From: Deltaproteobacteria bacterium
GTDB taxonomy: Bacteria; Desulfobacterota; Syntrophia; Syntrophales; UBA2210
Assembly: GCA_019314085.1 (NCBI GenBank)
Contig: JAFCZZ010000001.1
Span: 1 to 64,000 of the forward strand
Reading direction: 5' to 3'
DNA: 64,000 nucleotides
Positions 54,593 to 62,039 of this stretch are shown piece by piece. The notes under the pieces are model-generated. The model had not been told where the DNA came from. It saw only the letters and a list, made by a program, of their open reading frames with translations, and ran no database searches. A program made the position numbers and the translations under genes. Numbering within the stretch: the stretch's first letter is position 1; each line of letters begins with the position of its first letter.

Positions 54593-55339
54593 ATGCAGCA
54601 GCCATTTGTACCGGAGATAGGGCAATTGCTCTTCGCGGGCAATAGAATCGGTCCATGCGAAGTCCCAGATTTTGTCAAGTCGGGGCTATACCAGATCTCG
54701 TCGGCTTTAATAGCTCGCTTCAGTGAGAATCCTCAAGATGAAATGCCAGCTTATGGTTGGCCGTTTATGAACAACACCTTCATGATGCGCAATTATTGCT
54801 GGTGCGAGCGGGGCGACTGCCCTTGGTGTTCAGGTGGCAAGTGCACATGTCCACCATCGGCATTCATTGTCGAAAAAAACGGAGTCCGCAAAACGGCTGA
54901 AGAGGTTGAGAAAGAAATCCTAGCTCAAATCGGCGAGGAACCCCCTCTGTTCTTGGAGAAGAATCCTGAGACGCCAGAACCGGGTATGCGTGTTTTCGAA
55001 GTTGCGCCGAATCCTGAGTATGATAGGTGGCGGCGGGAATACGAACGTCTTATAGAAGGTTGGCAAGTAGTTGAGCATCACCCTGTTTGTCCGTCTTGCA
55101 GGCCGCCGCGCTGGTGGGCTGATGTTGGGGCGGTTGGCTGCGCTGCCCCAAACTTCTGGTATAAACCTACAGATCTGAAGATATGGTGGTATAAATACAT
55201 CGGACGAAGCATGAGCAGCAATCGTGGGATAACAAGCGACGAATGGCAACAAGTCGTGTTGCATGTTTTGCGTTCGCTGGAAGACGACCCTGTTGACCAA
55301 TTGGAGCCGCTATTGCGCAAGCTGTACGAAGCCGATTGA
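54593..55339 (+). CDS. Cys-rich, putative metal-binding protein
   Basis: 248 residues from ATG 54593 with GGAGGGG 9-15 bases upstream; the longer frame from 54434 lacks a site. Cys clusters CWCERGDCPWC..KCTC (~66-85) and CPSC (~169) suggest zinc binding; Trp-rich C-terminus. No family recognised. Composition returns to the normal phage pattern here, marking the end of the GC-rich island. Confidence 0.6.
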   Translation: MQQPFVPEIGQLLFAGNRIGPCEVPDFVKSGLYQISSALIARFSENPQDEMPAYGWPFMNNTFMMRNYCWCERGDCPWCSGGKCTCPPSAFIVEKNGVRKTAEEVEKEILAQIGEEPPLFLEKNPETPEPGMRVFEVAPNPEYDRWRREYERLIEGWQVVEHHPVCPSCRPPRWWADVGAVGCAAPNFWYKPTDLKIWWYKYIGRSMSSNRGITSDEWQQVVLHVLRSLEDDPVDQLEPLLRKLYEAD

Positions 55340-55346
55340 TAATATC

Positions 55347-55817
55347 ATGCAATCAGTGGGGGTAGGGTTTTTATGCTTTCGTCCACTTCGCTGGCGAGCA
55401 CCGTCAAAAAACTTGCTCATAAAGCTATTCGATGAGTGGACTTTAGTCTGGGCAACAGAAGACAATCAAGTAGAGGTGCATTTGCCCTTTATTGACGTGC
55501 ACCGCGATGAGTTGACATTGTATGTTCGGCAAGCGGCCAATGGCGAATACATAGTCACCGACGGCGGCTTGATTGTTAGCAACTTGGAATTCGACGGCCT
55601 GCAAGTGGCCGAGGGCACCAGACTTCATCGTGTCGTCATATCTCTGCTTGAAGGCACGTCCTTGAACCTTAAAGGTGGCGAGATATATGGCTCTGGGCCG
55701 CTGCACAAGCTGCCGAGCATAATCTGGGAACTTGTTCGTGTCTTCATGTATGTCCAAGGTGCACGGGCTATGTATGAAATCGTGCGGAGAAAAGGAGGAG
55801 ACAAGCATGGCAACTGA
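55347..55817 (+). CDS. DUF1828-like protein
   Basis: 156 residues from ATG 55347. The core (HLPFIDVHRDELTLYVRQAANGEYIVTDGG, then LEFDGLQ) follows the DUF1828 pattern of small proteins linked to phage-host conflict and toxin systems; biochemical role unknown. The C-terminal ~60 residues are helical. Overlaps the next gene start by 11 bases. Confidence 0.5.
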   Translation: MQSVGVGFLCFRPLRWRAPSKNLLIKLFDEWTLVWATEDNQVEVHLPFIDVHRDELTLYVRQAANGEYIVTDGGLIVSNLEFDGLQVAEGTRLHRVVISLLEGTSLNLKGGEIYGSGPLHKLPSIIWELVRVFMYVQGARAMYEIVRRKGGDKHGN

Positions 55818-56250
55818 AGATATGAAGGCCTTCTACAGAAACAATCCATTCTGCTGGACAACCTTCGAGGATGTGGAGGACGAATACTGGCGTTTGTTTG
55901 AGTCTCACGACCGCGATGAAGACAGGCTTGTCCGTGTGGCCGAGATTTTGCGGAAGGCGCTAATCACGGCTGCTAAGCGTCTGTGGGGGCCGACGTTTTC
56001 TGGCTATGTGATACTCATTCGAGGCCGCAGGGCAATATATATCCTGCAATACAACGCTGGGTCTCCTACGGGCTGGGAAGTACTCGGCCATGTCCGAAGG
56101 CCTTTTGATTTCCCGGATAATCTGAAATACTGGTGGCAGACGGATTGGCAATACGGTTGGTGGGACGAGAAGAACCCGTGGGCCGGGCCAGATTATGGGC
56201 CTGTGGGTGTTGATATTGTTGAGGTACAAAAGCGCTTGCGTGATGCCTGA
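55807..56250 (+). CDS. Unknown protein
   Basis: 147 residues; AAAGGAGGAG upstream of ATG 55807. Helical N-terminal half, then two strands (GYVILIRGRRAIYILQYN) and a Trp-rich end (WWQTDWQYGWWDEKNPW). No family recognised. It is the last gene before the IS607-type insertion. Confidence 0.55.
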   Translation: MATEDMKAFYRNNPFCWTTFEDVEDEYWRLFESHDRDEDRLVRVAEILRKALITAAKRLWGPTFSGYVILIRGRRAIYILQYNAGSPTGWEVLGHVRRPFDFPDNLKYWWQTDWQYGWWDEKNPWAGPDYGPVGVDIVEVQKRLRDA

Positions 56251-56348
56251 GGCTGTCTAGAAGTGGTGGTATCACAAGGGCAATGTCAGTGAGGACAGGG
56301 ACAATACACAGTTGCCGATTTGAGGGGACTTAACTGGCAGTCTGTCTA

Positions 56349-56377
56349 TTGACAGGCAATGCCAAACGTGATAATAT
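56349..56377 (+). promoter_or_regulatory. Promoter of the IS607 transposase
   Basis: TTGACA (56349-56354), 17-base spacer, TAATAT (56372-56377). Start of transcription is expected about 56384, only ~3 bases before ATG 56387, so the mRNA would be nearly leaderless; no ribosome site is seen. Confidence 0.65.
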
Positions 56378-56386
56378 ATTACCGCC

Positions 56387-56974
56387 ATGAAGCTAAGTGA
56401 TTGGGCCAAGCAGCAAGGCATCAGTTATCGCACGGCATGGAGATGGTTTAGGCAAGGACGCTTGCCGTGTAGGGCTGAGCAGATGCCTTCGGGGACCATA
56501 TTGGTCTATCCCGATGAGGAAACACAAACAGATGAAGCTGTAGTGATTTATGCTCGTGTTTCGTCCAGCAACCAGCGTGGAGACTTGCAGCGGCAGGTTG
56601 AACGGCTTGTGACTTACGCCAATGCTCGCGGCTGGAGAATTGCGGATATTGTCACAGAGATAGGTTCGGGCCTCAACGGTCGCCGGAAGAAGCTGTTGAA
56701 GCTGTTGGCCGACCCCAATGTTCGCCATATCCTCGTAGAACACCGAGACCGCTTGGCCCGTTTCGGTGTTGAGTTTATAGAGGCAGCGTTGTCTGCCAGT
56801 GGCCGCAAGCTTACGGTGGTAGATGAAACAGAATTCAAAGACGACTTATGGCAGGACTTTGTGGATTTGGTTACCAGCATGGCGGTCCGCATATATGGCC
56901 GTCGAGGCGCACGAAACCGTGCGCAACGTGCTTTAGAGGCCCTGAGGCACGGCGATGACAATCTTAAGGAGTAG
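56387..56974 (+). CDS. tnpA: IS607 transposase TnpA (serine recombinase)
   Basis: 195 residues. N-terminal MerR-like HTH (LSDWAKQQGISYRTAWRWF), then the resolvase catalytic core VVIYARVSS with the nucleophilic Ser at ~59-60, and IGSGLNGRRKKLLKLL, EHRDRLARFG, typical of IS607 TnpA. It cuts and joins DNA by a covalent Ser-DNA intermediate to move the element. Full length for the family. Confidence 0.92.
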   Translation: MKLSDWAKQQGISYRTAWRWFRQGRLPCRAEQMPSGTILVYPDEETQTDEAVVIYARVSSSNQRGDLQRQVERLVTYANARGWRIADIVTEIGSGLNGRRKKLLKLLADPNVRHILVEHRDRLARFGVEFIEAALSASGRKLTVVDETEFKDDLWQDFVDLVTSMAVRIYGRRGARNRAQRALEALRHGDDNLKE

Positions 56975-58049
56975 CAAGCTTAGCTTCAAAGAAGCAACGG
57001 AAGCCAAGCTGGCTATCCTGCAGAAGATAGCTGAAGATTACCGTCGTGCCGTTAACTGGTTCATAGACTGGTATTGGCAACACGGCCTCCGCCGCTTTCC
57101 TGAAACCGAAGTAGTCAATGCCTGTCCTGTGGATTGGTTCACTCATCGCATGAAGAAGGTGGCTGCACAGCAGGCCCTTGGTATAGTCCGCGTTGCCTGC
57201 AAGCGAGGCCGGAAAACAAAGCCTGAATATAAGCAGCTTAAGATACAAGCTCAATGCACCATTGCGCGGTTGCGGCAACCCAAAGAGGCCGAGAGCTTTG
57301 ATTACTGGCTTGAGCTGCGGTGCATAGGCAACAAATTACGCTTGGACTTGCCCCTGAAAGCCAACAAACATTTCAACCGCTTCGTAGCTGAAGGCTGGAA
57401 ACAGCATAGTGGACTGCTTATTGATGTAAAGCGACGCACTGTGACGGTAGTATTCGAGAAGGATGAGAAACCTGCAGATGATACGTCACACCCCGTTGCT
57501 GTAGACATCGGGGCAAGTTCATGTCTATTTGCCTGTGCCGACTTTGCCCACGCTGGCTGTCTTGGTCTGCAGATTGGCGACCTTCTACAAAAGGTTGCGC
57601 GGAAACAACATGGCTCCAAGCGCCAGAAGAAAGCTCGACGCCGGTTGAGGCATTACATTGATGAACAAGTCAAGAACCTGCTCAAAGCTTTTCAACCTAG
57701 CTGCGTCGTGGCCGAAAGATTGCATAACGTGCTGCAGCGAACCAAACAAGACCGTAAGCTAAATAAAGCAGTTCGCTGCCTCCTCGGTGGTTGGTGCTAC
57801 CGTTACGCGCTGGAGCGGTTGCGCATGACATGCGAAGTCAACCGTGTTGGCTTCCATGTCGTGCCGCCGCAGTATACCAGCCAGCGGTGCCCAGCCTGCG
57901 GCCACATCGAGGAGTCGAACCGCCGAGGCAGGATGTTTCGCTGTCGGCAATGTGGGTATATTGACCATGCCGACTTAGTGGCCGCCAGAAACATCCTGTG
58001 GCGGTTCACTGAGGAGATTACCGTCCCTCAGGCGGCGGAAGCCGGTTGA
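56955..58049 (+). CDS. tnpB: TnpB RNA-guided nuclease
   Basis: 364 residues; start overlaps tnpA by 20 bases. RuvC acids appear intact: D184 (VAVDIGASS), E254 (VVAERLHN) and D340 (DHADLVAARN). A zinc ribbon lies before the last one (CPACG..CRQCG). TnpB uses an omega RNA made from its own 3' region to cut DNA and help keep the element at its donor site. Looks complete and possibly active. Confidence 0.9.
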   Translation: MTILRSSKLSFKEATEAKLAILQKIAEDYRRAVNWFIDWYWQHGLRRFPETEVVNACPVDWFTHRMKKVAAQQALGIVRVACKRGRKTKPEYKQLKIQAQCTIARLRQPKEAESFDYWLELRCIGNKLRLDLPLKANKHFNRFVAEGWKQHSGLLIDVKRRTVTVVFEKDEKPADDTSHPVAVDIGASSCLFACADFAHAGCLGLQIGDLLQKVARKQHGSKRQKKARRRLRHYIDEQVKNLLKAFQPSCVVAERLHNVLQRTKQDRKLNKAVRCLLGGWCYRYALERLRMTCEVNRVGFHVVPPQYTSQRCPACGHIEESNRRGRMFRCRQCGYIDHADLVAARNILWRFTEEITVPQAAEAG

Positions 58050-58100
58050 CAATGTTTGACCACGTAACCGGCAACGGTCAGATGAGCTTGCCATACGAAA
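57930..58100 (+). ncRNA. Possible TnpB omega RNA region
   Basis: In known TnpB elements the guide RNA scaffold spans the 3' end of tnpB and continues to the right end. Here the region carries CCTCAGGCGGCGGAAGCC near the stop and a short CCGGCAACGG stretch after it. The boundaries are guessed; no covariance evidence. Confidence 0.3.
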
Positions 58101-58113
58101 GGAGGCTAATGAA

Positions 58114-58476
58114 ATGCAAGACTATGTATTTGTGGAATGGCATGGTAGGTTGAGGGCGTTGCTCAGAGTCTTGGCTTCAGTAGAACAAGACTTGAAGGAT
58201 GTGGTGCGTCAAGCGGTAAGCTATGGCGTCGCCCCAGCCCATCAAATCCGCCGTATTGACCGTGCATTCTGGGAGATTACTGATGCTGTGTTTGAGGTCC
58301 TGGAAAACATCGCAGACCGGATTGATGGCCTCGATTTGGAGACGACCATGCAGGCCCTTGAGGCCGAGATTAAAGCCAAAGGCGTAAGCCCGAAACAAAT
58401 ACAGCAGGCCGCGGAAGAAGTTCGGCGCGAGGCTTACGAAGAGAAGTACGGGGAGGGGGAGGCCGGACGTGAATGA
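58114..58476 (+). CDS. Helical protein, unknown
   Basis: 120 residues; AAAGGAGG upstream. Helical with a C-terminal part (LEAEIKAKGVSPKQIQQAAEEVRREAYEEKY) rich in Glu/Lys. No family recognised. Overlaps the next GTG start by eight bases. Confidence 0.55.
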   Translation: MQDYVFVEWHGRLRALLRVLASVEQDLKDVVRQAVSYGVAPAHQIRRIDRAFWEITDAVFEVLENIADRIDGLDLETTMQALEAEIKAKGVSPKQIQQAAEEVRREAYEEKYGEGEAGRE

Positions 58477-59128
58477 AGTCTGGTTTGTTGACCGTGACGG
58501 CACGATAATGAAGGATGTCGGGTATTGCAATGACCCTCTCAAGGTTGAGTTAATCTCATATAGAGCGGAAGGCATAATAGAAGCTTTAGAGAAGGGTATC
58601 AAAATTGCCATAGTGAGTAACCAGAGTGGCGTGGCCCGTCGAAAGATAACACCTAAACAACTGGCATCAGTTACTCACGAGGTTGCAATGCAAATTGCGA
58701 AGTCTTGCTCCTTGTTATTGCTTCCGGATTACACTCCGCCGTTGTGGGCGACGTGGACGTGCGAACAAGCTGCTCGATGGCCCTACCCGCTCTTGCTGCC
58801 GGTCAAATTGACGCTTTCTCAAACACGCAAGGCTGAATTATTATTTGTCTACTGCCCCCATCATCCCGACCAAATGTGCGCCTGCCGCAAGCCCCAGATA
58901 GGCATGGCTATAATGGCCCTATGCTATTGGCACGGCGAAAACTGGCATGAAACGATGCAGGAACTCTCAATGGGCCGTGTGCCGGAGTGGTTGAGGGACA
59001 TGAGGGCCCAAGTTTTCGGGGACAAGGAGAGCGATAGAGAGTTTGCTGAGGCCCTGCCATTTGAGACTGGATTCTGGCCGCCCGAACGATTTTACGAAGT
59101 TGCTTGTTTCGCTAGCTGTGCTGATTAG
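58469..59128 (+). CDS. HAD phosphatase, GmhB/histidinol-phosphatase-like
   Basis: 219 residues from GTG 58469. HAD motif I VDRDGT (D8/D10), motif II IVSNQSGVARRKIT, and the zinc-loop signature CPHHPDQMCACRKPQIGM typical of GmhB-type heptose-bisphosphate and histidinol-phosphate phosphatases. An insert between motif II and the loop (~80-120) is unusual. With GT9 enzymes in the same genome it may help make an activated heptose or another sugar. The usual C-terminal motif IV (GD-x4-D) is recognisable as VFGDKESDREFA. Confidence 0.75.
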   Translation: MNEVWFVDRDGTIMKDVGYCNDPLKVELISYRAEGIIEALEKGIKIAIVSNQSGVARRKITPKQLASVTHEVAMQIAKSCSLLLLPDYTPPLWATWTCEQAARWPYPLLLPVKLTLSQTRKAELLFVYCPHHPDQMCACRKPQIGMAIMALCYWHGENWHETMQELSMGRVPEWLRDMRAQVFGDKESDREFAEALPFETGFWPPERFYEVACFASCAD

Positions 59129-59336
59129 TTGAATTAATAAGTGCGATGATTGTTAGAAATTTGGCTAGAAACTTGTCATCAACGTTTCACGTGAAACAAA
59201 TTTGGGATGCCGTATCTTAGATACATAGCGACTCGTGTGGGATTCGTTCTTCGTGGGCGTAAGTATGGAAGATAGACGAAGAAGCATTTGCTGTGACATT
59301 AGAGAGAGTATCGAAGGAGGTTAACCGTTTATTTCC
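59129..59336. promoter_or_regulatory. AT-rich regulatory gap with parS-like site and inverted repeats
   Basis: 208 bases without a gene. Besides the parS-like palindrome it contains GTATCT-T-AGATAC (59212-59224) and a hairpin-capable pair TTCTTCGT (59247-59254) / ACGAAGAA (59276-59283) in the leader of the methyltransferase gene, followed by GAAGGAGG. It looks like an operator/leader or partition region. No clear consensus promoter found. Confidence 0.5.
59183..59198. promoter_or_regulatory. parS-like ParB (Spo0J) binding palindrome
   Basis: CGTTTCACGTGAAACA matches the bacterial parS consensus TGTTTCACGTGAAACA at 15 of 16 bases; the 14-bp core 59184-59197 is a perfect palindrome. ParB-CTP clamps load on such sites to drive chromosome or plasmid partition. 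No ParA or ParB gene is recognised in the window. Confidence 0.7.
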
Positions 59337-60641
59337 ATGAAACGTCGCACAATCGGGAATCATACATTCATATGCGCTGATGCCTGCGAGGCCCTTCGCA
59401 CGTTGTCCGCTAACAGCGTCCATTGCATAGTAACATCGCCCCCATACCTGTGGGCAAGGCGCTATTCGGGCCAGCAGGCTCAAATTTGGGGCGGTGACCC
59501 TAAGTGTAAGCACGAGTGGGAGGACGGCAGTTGGCGTCGTAGAAGCAGTGACTCTGGTGACCTCATCGGAAACAAGCAACGAATCCTGGTTCCTTGGGCC
59601 GGCGATGTACCGATCCAGTATCGCGTGTGCCGCAAGTGCGGTGCCTGGCATGGCGAACTAGGGCTTGAACCGGACCCCAAGCTTTATGTGGAGCATATCG
59701 TTGAGGTAATGCGAGAATGTAAGCGTGTGCTGCGGGATAACGGGATTTTGTGGTTGAATTTGGGTGATACATATGCAAATGCCGGAGGTAAAGGCTTGAA
59801 ACGCACAGACCTGATAGGCATGCCTTGGCGGGTTGCATTTGCGTTACAGGAAGACGGATGGTACTTACGGCAGTGTGTCATCTGGGCGAAAGGACATTCG
59901 TGTCAGCGGCAGCTCGAAGACATCGTGGCCGAAGCGGCCAAGGCTGCAGGCATAGAGGAAGAGAAAATTCTGGTTCTGCTTGAGAATCTTCAACCTTATG
60001 TGGGCAATGCCATGCCTGAAAGTGTCAAGTCACGGCCTACTACAACGCACGAGTACATTTTTATGCTTACGAAGAGGCCTAGTGGTGATTACTATTATGA
60101 CTACTGGGCCAGCAAGGAGAAAGGCCGCCGGAGTTTGCGAAGCGTGTGGGCTATACCACCGAGGCCGTTCAGCGGCACCCATTTCGCAGTCATGCCCATC
60201 GAGCTGGCCGAATTGTGCATTAGGCTCAGCACCAGCGAACATGGTTGCTGTGCGAAATGTGGTACACCTTACCAGCGCATCGTCGAGGCCATCGGGCCAG
60301 ATGAAGAATGGAAACGGGCTTGTGGAGCGGACAAGTGTGGTGAATATAAAGGCAAGGCCCAAAAAGACTATGCTGCTGCCGGAGCTGAAGACGCCAGTGA
60401 AGTGAAGGCAAGGATTTTGCGAGGTATGCAAAAACGAGTTACTGTCGGTTGGGAGAAAACCTGCAATTGCGATACGGATGAAGTTATGCCTTGTGTTGTC
60501 CTCGACCCATTCGGCGGAAGCGGGACAACATCTGTAGCTGCCATGCGGCTTGGGCGAGCCAGCATTTACATTGATGTAAGCGAAGAATACTGGCAAATGG
60601 CTATAGAGCGGCTGCAATGGGAGCAGCCGAGGTTGCTATGA
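59337..60641 (+). CDS. DNA cytosine-N4/adenine-N6 methyltransferase with zinc-like Cys clusters
   Basis: 434 residues; GAAGGAGG upstream. Motif IV TSPPYLW (S34-Y37), the form typical of cytosine-N4 enzymes, then motif I DPFGGSGTTSVAAMRLGR at ~390; the order is beta class. Cys/His pairs (CKHEW, CRKCGAWHG; CCAKCGTPY; CNCD) suggest metal-binding inserts. No cognate endonuclease next to it; probably protects viral DNA from restriction. Confidence 0.85.
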   Translation: MKRRTIGNHTFICADACEALRTLSANSVHCIVTSPPYLWARRYSGQQAQIWGGDPKCKHEWEDGSWRRRSSDSGDLIGNKQRILVPWAGDVPIQYRVCRKCGAWHGELGLEPDPKLYVEHIVEVMRECKRVLRDNGILWLNLGDTYANAGGKGLKRTDLIGMPWRVAFALQEDGWYLRQCVIWAKGHSCQRQLEDIVAEAAKAAGIEEEKILVLLENLQPYVGNAMPESVKSRPTTTHEYIFMLTKRPSGDYYYDYWASKEKGRRSLRSVWAIPPRPFSGTHFAVMPIELAELCIRLSTSEHGCCAKCGTPYQRIVEAIGPDEEWKRACGADKCGEYKGKAQKDYAAAGAEDASEVKARILRGMQKRVTVGWEKTCNCDTDEVMPCVVLDPFGGSGTTSVAAMRLGRASIYIDVSEEYWQMAIERLQWEQPRLL

Positions 60642-60934
60642 AATGCGCCGTTTTAGGTTGTGAAGAAGAAGCCGGAATCTGGCTTGTTACATCTAACGAG
60701 CAGGTAACCCGGCTGTGCCGGAAGCATTTCGAGGAATACTGGCAGGCCGGAGGGGAGTTGCATGGTGTAGAATACAAAGTCCGGCAGGGTGGCCGGAGCG
60801 AATCTATGGGCTGGTCACATCGCACAGGCACCATCCAAAGCAAATTTGTCAACGAACAACGCCGGTGGTTGCAATGGCTCGAAGAAAACCAGCCTACGAG
60901 GTCATCAAAGAATTCGGGGAAGCCTGGCTTGTGA
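60638..60934 (+). CDS. Small Cys/His protein, unknown
   Basis: 98 residues from ATG 60638 (ATGA overlap with the methyltransferase stop). The start MKCAVLGCEEEAGIW and CRKHFEEYW give a C-C..C-H arrangement like a treble-clef zinc finger. Overlaps the next gene by about 60 bases. Confidence 0.5.
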   Translation: MKCAVLGCEEEAGIWLVTSNEQVTRLCRKHFEEYWQAGGELHGVEYKVRQGGRSESMGWSHRTGTIQSKFVNEQRRWLQWLEENQPTRSSKNSGKPGL

Positions 60935-61107
60935 GAAGATTGGGGGCTGATGGACGGCCCTCAAAGCAGCGGCCATTCTGGGCATGTGGCCGCTGCTTTG
61001 ATTTGTATCAGGGAGGAGGCATTATCCTCGATGCCGGATATTGCTCAAACTGCGGCTTCCGACCGGCTCCGGACACTGAAGCAGAGGATACTGAACTGGG
61101 CGAATGA
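60874..61107 (+). CDS. Small zinc-ribbon protein
   Basis: 77 residues from ATG 60874. CGRC and CSNCG pairs form a zinc ribbon; N-terminus basic. Overlaps genes on both sides, as is common in this genome. Function unknown. Confidence 0.5.
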   Translation: MARRKPAYEVIKEFGEAWLVRRLGADGRPSKQRPFWACGRCFDLYQGGGIILDAGYCSNCGFRPAPDTEAEDTELGE

Positions 61108-61588
61108 AATTGTTGACCCCCAGCTTAAAGATTTCGTATTCCATTGTCTGCGCCATGCCCCTCCGGCCTTCTGGGAAATGCCCGCTTCCGCTACCGGCAG
61201 GCACCATCCGTCCGACGAAAGAGGCCCCGGTGGCCTGCTGATACACATCCTTCGCCTTCTCAGTGTGACAGATGACGCCATGCAATGGCTGAAGGCTGCC
61301 GGATATTCCGAACGCAAATGGCGGGATTGGTGGATAGCAACCTCGATTCTTCACGACTTGCTCAGGGCCACGGAAAGATACAAGAAGCGCCACGGCCCGG
61401 AAATGGCAAAACGCATAGAAGCACGCCTCGACAGCCGTTACAGGCAACTTGCCGATGCCATCCGTAGGCATGAAGGTCCCTGGTCTGATGGCGGCCCCTC
61501 TACACGCAACTGGTTTGGCCTTCTCTTCCATATGGCAGACTTCTGGTTAACGCGAGAAAAGGTAAAGACCGACATCGAGGAAAAATAA
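61031..61588 (+). CDS. HD-domain phosphohydrolase-like protein
   Basis: 185 residues from ATG 61031. Metal ligands of an HD domain appear in order: H72 (GLLIHILRL), H108-D109 (SILHDLLRA), H147 (IRRHEGPW) and an Asp near 172 (HMADFWL). Enzymes of this type remove phosphate from nucleotides or act on RNA ends. It could adjust nucleotide pools during infection. The stop lies one base before a hairpin. Confidence 0.65.
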   Translation: MPDIAQTAASDRLRTLKQRILNWANEIVDPQLKDFVFHCLRHAPPAFWEMPASATGRHHPSDERGPGGLLIHILRLLSVTDDAMQWLKAAGYSERKWRDWWIATSILHDLLRATERYKKRHGPEMAKRIEARLDSRYRQLADAIRRHEGPWSDGGPSTRNWFGLLFHMADFWLTREKVKTDIEEK

Positions 61589-62006
61589 AAGCCCCACCCT
61601 TCGGGTGGGGCTTGAGCTTGAGAGGATGCCGCCTCGGTGCCTGTCCTCCGCGTTAGCCAGGCCTCGCTCGGGCTTTGACCGACGCCATCCTCCAGACGAG
61701 GTTGGGATGGGCTGCGATAACGCAGCCCCGGTGGACTCGCTAACGCGAGTGACCACCGAAATATTCCAGCGGGCAGGCCTATGACGCGAGACGGGAAGGG
61801 GGCAGGCATAAAGCCTGTGCGAGGGGACACACGCGGGCGGCGGTGCCTGCTGCCACTAGTATATTGACTGGCTAGCGATCGGGCGCTTGGCCACGCGTCT
61901 CACGGATTGGCCGAGCATCGCCCAAGAAGCTATTGAAGCTGGGCTTTAACTCCCTTTGCATTTGTCGCCAAAGGCCTGCCCGCCTTTACTCGCTGTCAGA
62001 GTTCGC
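61575..62006 (-). ncRNA. Candidate highly structured non-coding RNA (~430 nt)
   Basis: No plausible protein gene covers 61589-62035. The minus strand folds into many stems: GGGCG/CGCCC enclosing GGCCA/TGGCC (61921-61880 area), CAGGC-TTTAT-GCCTG, GGTGG..ACTCGC-GTTA-GCGAGT..CCACC (about 61757-61730), GGGCTGCG-TTAT-CGCAGCCC (about 61730-61710) and an outer GAGGATG/CATCCTC closing a large domain (about 61693-61623). It would end at the U-tract terminator at 61589. A possible promoter TTGAAT (62039-62034) / TATACT (62018-62013), spacer 15, precedes it. It does not match tmRNA, RNase P, SRP, 6S or group I/II intron cores that I know. GOLLD- or ROOL-like ornate phage RNAs are the nearest idea. Strand is inferred. 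Confidence 0.55.
61589..61613. terminator. Bidirectional hairpin terminator
   Basis: AAGCCCCACCC (61589-61599) pairs with GGGTGGGGCTT (61603-61613) through 11 bp. On the minus strand it is followed by TTATTTTTCC, a good U-tract; on the plus strand the tail is TTGAGCTTG, weak. It ends the HD gene and, more convincingly, any RNA coming leftward from 62000. Confidence 0.8.
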
Positions 62007-62012
62007 ACGAAC

Positions 62013-62039
62013 AGTATACCCACAATGCTACTCATTCAA
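62013..62039 (-). promoter_or_regulatory. Possible promoter for the structured RNA
   Basis: TTGAAT (62039-62034) and TATACT (62018-62013) with 15 bases between, overlapping the helicase stop. The spacer is short, so it is only moderately convincing. Start of RNA would be near 62006. Confidence 0.35.

Larger units (their letters stand above)
56251..58113 (+). mobile_element. IS607-type insertion (serine transposase + TnpB), ends not resolved
   Basis: Holds an adjacent tnpA (serine recombinase with HTH) and tnpB pair between two phage genes. IS607 elements make no target duplication, so the exact ends cannot be read; the outer limits given are the neighbouring genes. Codon use is like the phage, so it may be old or from a similar genome. 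Confidence 0.75.

Noticed and set aside
61589..61613. Right-end hairpin of an IS200/IS605 element
   Set aside because: Such elements often end in a GCCCC/GGGGC hairpin, but no transposase or TnpB lies beside it; a terminator explains it better.
61575..62006. RNase P RNA, tmRNA, SRP RNA, 6S RNA or a group I/II intron
   Set aside because: I looked for the known core sequences of each (for example GAGGAAAGUCC, the tmRNA acceptor/T-loop, GGAAGGAAGC, group II domain V) on both strands and found none.
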